DNA from: a virus
Direction: 5' to 3' (one strand)
Virus record (IMG/VR): IMGVR_UViG_3300030101_000592
Span: 26,891 to 57,477 of that record
DNA: 30,587 bases
In this document: positions 6,020 to 12,067 of the stretch, piece after piece
How positions within the stretch are numbered: the stretch's first letter is position 1
How the letters are laid out: every line of letters begins with the position of its first letter
Made by a program: the position numbers and the translations under genes
The notes under the pieces: generated by a model
Database searches by the model: none
Told to the model about the DNA's origin: nothing
Seen by the model: the letters and a program-made list of their open reading frames with translations, nothing else

Positions 6020-7249
6020 TCACATATCCTCCGACTTGATATGAACAGTCTTACCAACATCAGCAGTTTTGTCTGAGTTGTTCAAGACACACCACAACAC
6101 AGGTAGAGACCACTCACCCCAACCACCGTAGATGTCACCATCAGTTAGAATGATACACGCTTGGGCTTTGATGTTTTTGTCTTGGATGTACTGAGTAACA
6201 CAACGTACATCAGTGCCACCGCCACCGTCTGGCTTGGTTGACTCTACAAGTTTCCCGGTAGATTGCTCGTCATAGTATTCGTCACGACATATCTCTGTGT
6301 CCCAGTAAAGAAGCCTGACGCCTGCGGGCTTGACCGTATCACATATATGCTTCACCTCAGATAAGAACTGAGCGATCTCGGAGTTGCGAATAGACGCAGA
6401 CGTGTCGATACCAATCACCAACTCCCCAACCTTTTCGGCTTCGCCACTAGGCATGTATAGGTCATCTTGTAAGTACCTACGGTTCGCTTTTCGGTATGTA
6501 CTGAATTCGTTACCACGACATGTATCGTTGACGAACTCACGCAATACCTCACGCCAATCAACCTGTGGCTGTAGCAATTCTTCGATATTGCGATTGCCAC
6601 CGCTACCAGATTTCCCTGCGACCAATGCACCTTGACGTAAGGCCTCGTCGATCTCGCGTTCGAGTTCACGCTTCTCTTCGTCCGATAGTTCTTGTGCGCC
6701 TTCCCAGTCGTGATCGTCTAGTGGACTGCCACCACCGTTACCTTGACCTTCGCCTTGACCTTCACCGTCACCGTCACCTTCACCGCCACCGTTAGTCTCT
6801 TTGTATATGGCGTTGAATATTTGAACCTCGTTCATACCTCGATACTTCTCGTCACAACATCCATCAAGAAGGGGACCCGTCATCGTAGCAAAGCCGTCAT
6901 CGTTCTCCTCGACTAGGTTATTGTTAATCATATGATCCATTGCTATGTTTGCAATCATAGGATGCTTGTCATGCAGATACTTGTATAGATACAAGTGACG
7001 CCGATACTTGTGATCGACCTCATGCAACACAAGAAATCTAAGTTCTGGATCGTTAAGTTTCTTTACGAACTCACGTGAGTACTTCTCGTCACGTCCGTTA
7101 GTATATGCGGTCTGGCAGGAAGGATCATCGGTAATCTCACGTGTGCCTATCATCAGCACTGAAGCTAGAGCCTTGTACCTATCCTTGTCCATGATCGCAA
7201 CAACGGCTTTTGCTAGCCGCTGTTCCTCTGTTAAGTTTTGTACGAACAT
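6020..7249 (-). CDS. VWA domain protein with putative metallopeptidase domain (CobT/DUF2201-like)
   Basis: Protein of 409 aa. The N-terminal part carries LVLHEVDHKYRRH, a HExxH zinc site (H76, E77, H80), as in the putative metallopeptidase domain often joined to VWA-like domains. A Gly/Glu/Asp linker follows at about 153-175, encoded by an imperfect hexanucleotide repeat. The C-terminal half is a von Willebrand A-type fold with a complete metal-ion site: DTSAS (282-286), GGGTD (343-347, Thr346) and TDGD (369-372). Such proteins pair with MoxR/CobS-type AAA+ ATPases, and one is encoded two genes upstream. Likely role: adaptor of an ATP-driven remodelling machine; the target is unknown. The start overlaps the upstream stop (TAATG) with GGGAG before it. 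Confidence 0.85.
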   Translation of the reverse strand: MFVQNLTEEQRLAKAVVAIMDKDRYKALASVLMIGTREITDDPSCQTAYTNGRDEKYSREFVKKLNDPELRFLVLHEVDHKYRRHLYLYKYLHDKHPMIANIAMDHMINNNLVEENDDGFATMTGPLLDGCCDEKYRGMNEVQIFNAIYKETNGGGEGDGDGEGQGEGQGNGGGSPLDDHDWEGAQELSDEEKRELEREIDEALRQGALVAGKSGSGGNRNIEELLQPQVDWREVLREFVNDTCRGNEFSTYRKANRRYLQDDLYMPSGEAEKVGELVIGIDTSASIRNSEIAQFLSEVKHICDTVKPAGVRLLYWDTEICRDEYYDEQSTGKLVESTKPDGGGGTDVRCVTQYIQDKNIKAQACIILTDGDIYGGWGEWSLPVLWCVLNNSDKTADVGKTVHIKSEDM

Positions 7250-7443
7250 TAGTTGTTCTCCCTTTTTGTTTCGGCGTGGTTGTTAGCCACGCACTGTTTA
7301 CGTTTCATGCTCATCGCCGCACGACGAGTTGCACGGTTTATCACCTCTGGAATGTCCTCATACCTCTCGACGTAAGGATTTTTATACCTTCTCTTTTTGC
7401 TCCGCATTCCATTAGCGGCGTGGTTTCTAATTATCTTCATCAC
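7249..7443 (-). CDS. small basic hypothetical protein
   Basis: Protein of 64 aa, rich in Arg/Lys/Asn, between the AAA+ and VWA genes. Two Met codons start it, with GAGGTG shortly upstream; it begins 6 nt after the AAA+ stop. The last codons (QCVANNHAE) are written by one of the GTGG-N7-CCAC dyads, so that element lies inside the coding sequence. The C-terminus may have been shaped by insertion or exchange of the dyad. Not recognised; possibly an accessory of the AAA+/VWA pair. Confidence 0.65.
   Translation of the reverse strand: MMKIIRNHAANGMRSKKRRYKNPYVERYEDIPEVINRATRRAAMSMKRKQCVANNHAETKRENN
7274..7292 (-). promoter_or_regulatory. GTGG-N7-CCAC dyad (copy 3, inside a gene end)
   Basis: GCGTGG, 7-nt loop, CCACGC, 24 nt upstream of the VWA start and within the last codons of the 64-aa gene. 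Together with its flanks it is nearly identical over about 29 nt to the copy at 9807-9825; both are followed by a GGAGAA ribosome site. Confidence 0.7.
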
Positions 7444-7448
7444 TCACC

Positions 7449-8555
7449 TCACACTTTGTCAGCAGAATACAAGGAACTGTTCTGCATTGCCCAGTCAGTG
7501 AATTTCTTGTTGGTCATCACCATAGACTGCTTGCTGTACTTCGGTGCGCGAACACCATTGACAAACAATCCTTGTGTGATGCCATCAAGACGCGGTAAGT
7601 AATCCATCCAAGCGTTGATCCAGTCTTTGTCCAACGTAGACAGAGTTCTATACACAACCATACACTTAGCCGCTGCGTTGTCGGGTATCTTCGCACCCTT
7701 CGGATCATCTTTGATAGACTGCAAACTAGGCAACTGATTGGCAAGCTTGACGTGCGCCATCAAATCCATTGCACCACGTTCGCCAATCGCACCCATCAAC
7801 GCGGCTTGCGTTGTCACGTCATCCATATGCTCACTTGAGTTTAGAATGTCAGATGCAAACTCCCCAGTACGACATGTAAAGAAAGCGTTACGTCCTACGG
7901 CTTTCGGATGAAAGATGTACGGGTTTTCTTCGGGGTCTTTCACCTCTAGAAATGTGTGCATGAGTTGCGGATTGTCTTTGCACCAACCAAGAAAGATGTG
8001 ATTGAAGCCATTGTTGATGCCATACTCCAAGTACTCCATCATTGTGGGTTTACGAGTATTCACAATAATCATGGCGTTACGTTGGTGTGCTTGCAACACG
8101 TCACCCAAACCTTCTGCTCCAAGATTTGATGTGCCATAGATCAAGCTACCGTCAGGTAATTCCAGATTGCCAACCTTACGTTCGAGCATGATACGCCGCA
8201 CACCCTTCTTTACTGGTTCGGGTGCTTTGAACAACTCGTCAAAGTTTAGCGTGATAGGCTTACCGAGATGCGCTCCGAGTTCTGCGTTGGGAACAAACTG
8301 AATGTAGTCAGAGATCATGCCCTCTGCCGCTTTCATAAACTTCGGACCAGACAAGTCTTGAATGTCTTTGTTAGTACAATCAAACTCCACATAGATGTTG
8401 TCAGGTCTCAGTTCAGCAAGTTCTGCCGCGATGCCCGATGTTTTTGCGCTACCCATGTGACCTTGCGCGATAACCGTTCGGTTAGGCACAGAGTGTATAA
8501 GGTTAGCAGTTTGTTGGATACTTAGTGCATACATTTCTTTAGCTTGGTTTGTCAT
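7449..8555 (-). CDS. MoxR/CobS-like AAA+ ATPase
   Basis: Protein of 368 aa. Walker A GHMGSAKT at 32-39, Walker B ITLNFDE at 101-107 and sensor 1 YGTSN ending at N144 define an AAA+ ATPase. The short N-terminus and the Walker B followed by LFKAPEPVKKGVRR are typical of the MoxR/CobS branch. These ATPases act with VWA partners as chaperones or in metal insertion (cobaltochelatase CobS/CobT); the VWA protein is two genes downstream and a DUF3150-like gene is directly upstream. AAGGAGAAG precedes the ATG at 8553-8555 and a dyad lies 27 nt upstream. Substrate unknown; cobalt chelation itself is unlikely in a phage. Confidence 0.88.
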   Translation of the reverse strand: MTNQAKEMYALSIQQTANLIHSVPNRTVIAQGHMGSAKTSGIAAELAELRPDNIYVEFDCTNKDIQDLSGPKFMKAAEGMISDYIQFVPNAELGAHLGKPITLNFDELFKAPEPVKKGVRRIMLERKVGNLELPDGSLIYGTSNLGAEGLGDVLQAHQRNAMIIVNTRKPTMMEYLEYGINNGFNHIFLGWCKDNPQLMHTFLEVKDPEENPYIFHPKAVGRNAFFTCRTGEFASDILNSSEHMDDVTTQAALMGAIGERGAMDLMAHVKLANQLPSLQSIKDDPKGAKIPDNAAAKCMVVYRTLSTLDKDWINAWMDYLPRLDGITQGLFVNGVRAPKYSKQSMVMTNKKFTDWAMQNSSLYSADKV

Positions 8556-8582
8556 TTTACTTCTCCTTAAATGACGGTTGAT

Positions 8583-8601
8583 GCGTGGCTGTTAACCACG
8601 C
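8583..8601 (-). promoter_or_regulatory. GTGG-N7-CCAC dyad (copy 4)
   Basis: GCGTGG, 7-nt loop, CCACGC, in the gap between the DUF3150-like gene stop (8606) and the AAA+ gene start (8555), 27 nt before that start. Only 4 nt separate it from the upstream stop codon. Confidence 0.7.
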
Positions 8602-8605
8602 TTGG

Positions 8606-9562
8606 TTACTTATCAAAGTCTAGTGTTGGTAAAGCGGCAATGGCTTGGTCTACCGCCGCTTTGGTTTCGGCGCGAAAGTAATCGTCCTCTCGCAATGCGT
8701 CAGGGGTAACACCCGACATAGCTTCTTCGAGACGGTCAGCCATAGTGTTCATCTGTGAAGAACCTGTCACGTTACATACACGTAACAACTCGATCATATC
8801 AGTGACGTTAGTGACTAGCGTATCACGAAAAATCTTTTTAGTTTCACCATCCGAGTAGTCCAGACGTTCGGACATTCTTGTGAGAAACTTGTGCAAACGA
8901 GTCCACACGTCATTCATGGCGGCTTCGAAATTGTTTTGGAAACTAGCGGTCATGCTAGACTTCAACTCGTCAATCGCTTGCTGTGGTAGTGCCACACGAA
9001 AGTCACCAGTCGGAACCTCAGTATACTGTATGCTCAAGTTGAACTTACGTCTCAGCTCTCCGAGTGTAGGATAGTCATCACGTGAAAACAAACCGCCAAG
9101 ATCCATTTGCACATCAATAACTGCGTCCTCGTATTTGTTTAGAAACGCTTCGACAAGTTTGTAGAACTCGTCGCGTAACGCTGTCATTACTTCCTGATAC
9201 TTGAAGAACTGTTTAGTCGGTAACAGTCGCAAGCCAGAGTTTGACCACGGCATAGTCATTGCCGCGTGTGTGTCACGAATTCTCCCTACGAGTTTAGTAA
9301 TGGCTATCAGGTCGTCGTTATCTGATAGTAGCGACTTGAAAACATTCGCAACACCCTTCTTGGCGTTGTTCTGATCGGTCACGACTTGTGATGCCTTCTT
9401 GTCTTTCTTTTTGCCAACCCAGTGAGAGATGTTGACCTCTACTAGCATAGATGCGCTGGCCAGCGTCGCAACATCAGCGTGGTTGTCAACCACGGCTGTC
9501 TCAGCAATCTCGGCGTTGATTGTGTAATCTTTAGCGGTATTCATTTTTACTACGGTATTCAT
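8606..9562 (-). CDS. DUF3150-like protein of the AAA+/VWA module
   Basis: Protein of 318 aa, helical and charged. Residues about 40-60 (MLVEVNISHWVGKKKDKK) and the middle (PWSNSGLRLLPTKQFFKYQE, then a long helix) resemble DUF3150 proteins, which I recall beside CobS-like AAA+ and VWA genes in integrative elements and phages. The gene order here (DUF3150-like, AAA+, VWA) supports that. Start: ATG at 9560-9562 overlapping the upstream stop (TAATG), with GGGAG at 8 nt; a second Met at residue 7 is possible. Residues VVDNHA near 24-29 are encoded by a GTGG-N7-CCAC dyad. The family call is moderate; role unknown. Confidence 0.7.
   Translation of the reverse strand: MNTVVKMNTAKDYTINAEIAETAVVDNHADVATLASASMLVEVNISHWVGKKKDKKASQVVTDQNNAKKGVANVFKSLLSDNDDLIAITKLVGRIRDTHAAMTMPWSNSGLRLLPTKQFFKYQEVMTALRDEFYKLVEAFLNKYEDAVIDVQMDLGGLFSRDDYPTLGELRRKFNLSIQYTEVPTGDFRVALPQQAIDELKSSMTASFQNNFEAAMNDVWTRLHKFLTRMSERLDYSDGETKKIFRDTLVTNVTDMIELLRVCNVTGSSQMNTMADRLEEAMSGVTPDALREDDYFRAETKAAVDQAIAALPTLDFDK
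9479..9494 (-). promoter_or_regulatory. GTGG-N7-CCAC dyad (copy 5, inside a coding region)
   Basis: CGTGG, TTGTCAA loop, CCACG within codons 23-28 of the DUF3150-like gene. Both outer loop positions pair, so 14 of the 15 bases from GTGG to CCAC are in the dyad. It is the only copy well inside an open reading frame, so it could be chance. Confidence 0.45.
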
Positions 9563-9786
9563 TAGACTTCTCCCATATACTTGTTGAGACCTAGTAGGTC
9601 TGATTTACGTCTGACAAGAGTTGCCCCTTGCTTGTGCGCGACTGGTGCGATGCACCAACCATTGCGCTGTTTCTCGGCGCGAATGTCGCCGCAATCATAA
9701 CAGTGATTTATCCCTGCTATGTCTCGTCTGCGTCTGTCGTACGGTTCGCCGCACAATACGCAAGCTACGTGTTTATGTCTGTTCAA
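9562..9786 (-). CDS. small zinc-ribbon protein
   Basis: Protein of 74 aa with two CxxC pairs (C9/C12 and C29/C32) 16 residues apart, a classic structural zinc site, plus C45. The knuckles are CVLCGEPYDRRRR and HCYDCGD. The basic loop between them fits nucleic-acid or protein binding. The start is TTG at 9784-9786, supported by AAGGAG 7 nt upstream; no ATG is available. A dyad lies 20 nt upstream. Resembles DksA/TraR-like or recombinase-associated zinc fingers in style only; exact role unknown. Confidence 0.75.
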   Translation of the reverse strand: MNRHKHVACVLCGEPYDRRRRDIAGINHCYDCGDIRAEKQRNGWCIAPVAHKQGATLVRRKSDLLGLNKYMGEV

Positions 9787-9806
9787 TGTATTCTCCTTCT
9801 GTTTCG

Positions 9807-9825
9807 GCGTGGTTGATAGCCACGC
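9807..9825 (-). promoter_or_regulatory. GTGG-N7-CCAC dyad (copy 6)
   Basis: GCGTGG, 7-nt loop, CCACGC, 20 nt upstream of the zinc-ribbon start. The flanks match those of copy 3 (TTCGG before, CA after on the + strand), so both probably derive from one duplicated block of hairpin plus ribosome site. Confidence 0.7.
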
Positions 9826-9868
9826 AATGTGAACGCTGTTCGTTGTAGTTTTCCTGACAACATATCTT

Positions 9869-9885
9869 ACAATATCATATATTGT
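9869..9885. promoter_or_regulatory. AT-rich dyad, possible operator or promoter element
   Basis: Perfect inverted repeat ACAATAT, 3-nt spacer, ATATTGT, about 85 nt upstream of the zinc-ribbon gene. On the - strand TTGTAA and TATTGT lie 17 nt apart across this dyad, so a sigma70-like promoter for the leftward module could overlap it. The match is weak and other placements are possible. Confidence 0.35.
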
Positions 9886-9936
9886 TACGTATTACAAGTT
9901 TTCTGACTTTACGTTTGTTTACTAATTTACGACTGT

Positions 9937-10230
9937 AATGTTCGTTTTATAGTGTGTTTTCGTGGTTTATTGTGAATGTTCGTTAATGTTCGTTATGTGG
10001 TCTCTGTAACTTATTGAATATAAAGTAATGTTCGAATGTTCGTTTGTTCTTGGGTTTTATGAGCGCGGAAATGTGGTTGTGATGATGCGAACAATCGCAA
10101 AAAAGAGGGGGTCGCGTACGTAGGGTATCTTTTTATTTAACGAACATTAGGAACATTAGGAACATTATAATAAAATCAATAACTTATTTTTGCATAAAAA
10201 CGAACATTCAGGAACTTCTTTGCGAACATT
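9937..10230. other. iteron-like clusters of AATGTTCG in opposite orientations (candidate origin or control region)
   Basis: No gene is supported here. Five AATGTTCG copies lie on the left (9937, 9975, 9985, 10027, 10035). On the right are the reverse form CGAACATT at 10141, 10201 and 10223, and two shorter GAACATT copies at 10151 and 10160 in a 9-bp tandem with the first. Between them is a segment containing GCGAACAATCGC (10087) and an A-rich stretch. Left copies point one way and right copies the other, giving a large inverted arrangement around about 10090. The flanks are AT-rich. Repeated short sites in an AT-rich gap within a replication gene block are typical of initiator-binding origins or of multi-site operators; which applies cannot be told from sequence. 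Confidence 0.6.
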
Positions 10231-10270
10231 ACAAAGACGCAACGCTACTTAGGAACTGGTATTGGCTTGT

Positions 10271-10287
10271 CGTGGTTACTAGCCACG
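10271..10287 (-). promoter_or_regulatory. GTGG-N7-CCAC dyad (copy 7)
   Basis: CGTGG, 7-nt loop, CCACG in the non-coding segment after repeat copy 1. Its flanks (GT before; GTG, then AACTA after) resemble those of copy 2 at 5989. Confidence 0.6.
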
Positions 10288-10387
10288 TGCAACTAGAAGG
10301 TGCAGCAGGGACCTGTAGTACGTTGTAAACTTTGTGGAAAGATCTTGTCACGTGGGCGCAACGCTGATCAAGAACTGGCATTATCTG

Positions 10388-10404
10388 ATCGTGGAATCCA
10401 CGAT
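10388..10404. promoter_or_regulatory. variant dyad ATCGTGG-N3-CCACGAT
   Basis: Perfect 7-bp inverted repeat with a 3-nt loop after repeat copy 2. It shares the CGTGG/CCACG core with the dyad family but has a shortened loop. Confidence 0.55.
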
Positions 10405-10435
10405 GACGCAATGCTGCTCAAGAACTGGCTTCTGT

Positions 10436-10459
10436 CCGCCAAGCCGTTAAGCTTGGCGG
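10436..10459 (-). terminator. 9-bp stem-loop after the small membrane protein gene
   Basis: CCGCCAAGC, 6-nt loop, GCTTGGCGG, beginning 5 nt after the stop of the 34-aa gene on the - strand. The stem is long and GC-rich, but no T-run follows in the leftward direction, so it may act as a transcript end or stabiliser rather than a classical intrinsic terminator. Confidence 0.5.
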
Positions 10460-10464
10460 TATGT

Positions 10465-10569
10465 TTATAATGACCATCCATGCAGTATGTAAAACCACAT
10501 GCCGACCATCCCGAATAGGATTATAACGCCGAGAATTTCAGTCCAATATTTTTTCATATACTCTTTCAT
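10465..10569 (-). CDS. 34-aa single-pass membrane protein
   Basis: Short frame with a clear ribosome site (AAAAGGA, 6 nt before ATG at 10567-10569) and a hairpin on each side. The N-terminus is basic (KEYMKKYW), followed by about 20 hydrophobic residues (ILGVIILFGMVGMWFYIL) and a short tail HGWSL. By the positive-inside rule the N-terminus is probably cytoplasmic. It could be a tiny holin-like or membrane-targeting early protein; expression in the early block argues against a late lysis role. Function is unknown. Confidence 0.65.
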   Translation of the reverse strand: MKEYMKKYWTEILGVIILFGMVGMWFYILHGWSL

Positions 10570-10587
10570 TTGATTTCCTTTTTTGGT

Positions 10588-10610
10588 GGGCGTGGTCAAT
10601 GACCACGCCC
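10588..10610 (-). promoter_or_regulatory. GTGG-N7-CCAC dyad (copy 8, longest stem)
   Basis: GGGCGTGGTC, 3-nt loop, GACCACGCCC: a perfect 10-bp stem. Here the second loop position pairs C-G where other copies have T-A, a compensatory change that supports a paired structure. It lies 18 nt upstream of the 34-aa membrane protein start and 8 nt after the stop of the 207-aa gene. Confidence 0.75.
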
Positions 10611-10618
10611 GATTAGAA

Positions 10619-11242
10619 TTAAGACTTGTCGCCATACCCTCGAATATCTGCCGCAGGTATATCGAGTGCCTCAGCCGCCTCGATCAACTTAGCCAAAGCT
10701 GTTGTGATATCCGCATTGTCGTCAACTTTGACTGGGTCAACATTGGCTATGTACTTGTAAGCCTCGCCAAGTACTTTCACTGATCGCAAACTGAAGGGAA
10801 GGTTGCGCGATCCCGCTTGGCCATCATCAGCAGCCTCGATGGCCTCGCGCTTATTTTCGGCATTGTATATGCCTTCCTCGATCTGTTCCATGGCCTTACG
10901 AGTTTTTGACCACCAGAAACCATACCCAGTTTTGCGAGCATTCCGACCAGTACCGTTAATAGTCGAACCGTTAAACGCTACGACCTTATCGCCCGCTGCG
11001 TCTTCGGTCATACTCATGAGACTGACAACTTGCTTGCCATATTGCGCGGCAAGTAAAAGAGCTAGCTCTTTATATTCGGCTGTCGGCATTTTCTCCAAGA
11101 ATTTGCCTCGAGGCGAAAACGTCACGCCTTGATTTTTGGCGATCTCAACAACCTTGGCTCTTGATTTCTTGACGGCAACCTCACCTTTTACAAGTTGATC
11201 GATTGCGTTTGCTAGCTCAGTACTAATTGTAAAATTTGACAT
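10619..11242 (-). CDS. hypothetical protein, first gene of the leftward operon
   Basis: Protein of 207 aa, not recognised. AAGGA 7 nt before ATG at 11240-11242 gives a clear start. The N-terminal half is helical and basic (EVAVKKSRAKVVEIAKNQG), the middle has a Gly/Asn/Arg-rich stretch (NGSTINGTGRNARKTGYGFWW) that could contact DNA, and the C-terminus is acidic. The layout of a basic, aromatic core and acidic tail recalls single-stranded DNA-binding proteins, but no OB-fold motif is identifiable, so this stays a guess. As the gene nearest the divergent control region it should be expressed first. Confidence 0.75.
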   Translation of the reverse strand: MSNFTISTELANAIDQLVKGEVAVKKSRAKVVEIAKNQGVTFSPRGKFLEKMPTAEYKELALLLAAQYGKQVVSLMSMTEDAAGDKVVAFNGSTINGTGRNARKTGYGFWWSKTRKAMEQIEEGIYNAENKREAIEAADDGQAGSRNLPFSLRSVKVLGEAYKYIANVDPVKVDDNADITTALAKLIEAAEALDIPAADIRGYGDKS

Positions 11243-11268
11243 GTAAATTTCCTTTCTTATGTCATGCC

Positions 11269-11291
11269 CGAAAACGAATCATTTCGTTTCG
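11269..11291. promoter_or_regulatory. dyad in the leader of the leftward operon
   Basis: CGAAAACGAA, 4-nt spacer, TTCGTTTCG: an inverted repeat with one unpaired A, 27 nt upstream of the 207-aa gene start and next to an AT-rich tract (11301-11318) that could hold a leftward -10 box. It may be an operator or a leader hairpin. Confidence 0.4.
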
Positions 11292-11335
11292 TGACAAGAT
11301 CTTTATATATAATTTATAGCCCCGTGTCTCGAAAG

Positions 11336-11356
11336 TGCGTGGCTAATAACCACGCA
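11336..11356 (-). promoter_or_regulatory. GTGG-N7-CCAC dyad (copy 9)
   Basis: TGCGTGG, 7-nt loop, CCACGCA, 93 nt upstream of the 207-aa gene. It is the rightmost early copy and lies in the divergent control region, farther from its gene than the other copies. Confidence 0.65.
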
Positions 11357-11365
11357 TAACTAGAA

Positions 11366-11387
11366 CCCCACCGCCCCCCACCCCCCC
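11366..11387 (-). other. G-run tract, possible G-quadruplex
   Basis: The - strand carries runs of 7, 6, 2 and 4 G separated by single bases. Four runs of three G can be chosen with short loops, so a quadruplex is feasible. It sits between the leftward and rightward transcription units, next to dyad copy 9. Confidence 0.4.
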
Positions 11388-11397
11388 TGTCAACTGC

Positions 11398-11426
11398 TTG
11401 TGTCGCGCACACCTATACATACTATT
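11398..11426 (+). promoter_or_regulatory. possible late-direction sigma70-like promoter
   Basis: TTGTGT at 11398-11403 and TACTAT at 11420-11425 are 16 nt apart, a weak -35/-10 pair about 50 nt before the terminase small subunit start. An imperfect GTGT...ACAC dyad (11400-11412) overlaps it. Matches are partial, and phage-encoded factors may be needed. Confidence 0.35.
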
Positions 11427-11473
11427 CTAGACAAAAATTTTGCGTTTCGCTCAAAAATGAGTATGTTGCGAAC

Positions 11474-12067
11474 ATGGCTATACACATAGAACCCGAAAAG
11501 GGGGTCGCTAGACGCACCCCACCCAAGATAAAAGACCTAGCAGTTAAGGCGAGTGCCGCTGCAAAAACAGCAGAGTTGCTTCATGAAAACGGATTGGAAA
11601 TCAAACCTAACGCTGACGACAAGGATATTGCCGCCACGCTTGCGGTTTCTTATGCCGAAGATCCTGAAAAGACTTCAAAAGCGGCTACAACAAAAAGGGT
11701 AGCCCACCTCACCCCAGCCACCCTACTCATGACTGACCGCATACTAAAAGATTTCGGCCATTCTGTAGTGAAATCGGCTACGCAGGTACGGCATTTAGTT
11801 ACAAATAAGCTAATCGAGGAGACTGAGAACCCCGACCCACGGGTACGCATCCGCGCATTGGAGTTGCTAGGCAAGGTAAGTGATGTAGGATTGTTTGCAG
11901 AAAAGACAGAAGTGACAATCACACACCAGACTACAGACGATCTTAAAGACAGGTTACGTGAAAAACTGACAAAGCTGGTAAATCCTGAGCCACAGATCGA
12001 GGAAGCCATCGTAATAGAGGGCGAAACGATTGATGTAGACAAGGAATTAGGGTTGGATGACGACTAA
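11474..12067 (+). CDS. terS: terminase small subunit
   Basis: Protein of 197 aa directly before the large terminase and overlapping it by 11 nt, the usual position of the DNA-recognition subunit of the packaging motor. The core (PRVRIRALELLGKVSDVGLF) matches a segment common in phage small terminases, followed by a beta strand (KTEVTITHQ) and a helix (DDLKDRLREKLTKLV) that would form the oligomer barrel and the contact to the large subunit. The N-terminus is basic and Ala-rich, as expected for DNA binding. No strong ribosome site precedes the ATG. The call is from position plus these segments. Confidence 0.82.
   Translation: MAIHIEPEKGVARRTPPKIKDLAVKASAAAKTAELLHENGLEIKPNADDKDIAATLAVSYAEDPEKTSKAATTKRVAHLTPATLLMTDRILKDFGHSVVKSATQVRHLVTNKLIEETENPDPRVRIRALELLGKVSDVGLFAEKTEVTITHQTTDDLKDRLREKLTKLVNPEPQIEEAIVIEGETIDVDKELGLDDD

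Larger units (their letters stand above)
10236..10430. repeat. three copies of a ~27-nt repeat, each followed by a hairpin
   Basis: Copies begin at about 10236, 10354 and 10405. Consensus on the + strand is roughly GACGCAACGCT, then a variable 4 nt, then AAGAACTGGCTT. Copies 1 and 2 are followed after about 8 nt by a CGTGG...CCACG hairpin (10271 and 10388); copy 3 is followed by the larger stem at 10436. The unit therefore looks duplicated as repeat plus stem-loop. No reading frame with a ribosome site runs through it. Could be a set of protein sites, a small structured RNA, or part of an origin. Confidence 0.55.

Noticed and set aside
6565-6795. Arg/His-rich + strand frame opposite the VWA gene linker
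   Set aside because: Product of the hexanucleotide repeat encoding the Gly/Glu/Asp linker of the VWA protein; not a gene.
10229-10411. 60-codon frame on the - strand
   Set aside because: TTG start without ribosome site; it crosses two hairpins and two repeat units, so the openness is incidental.
9826-10464. Possible tRNA or other classical RNA gene in the long gap
   Set aside because: I looked for a cloverleaf and a GTTC-type T-loop and found none; only the repeats and hairpins described.
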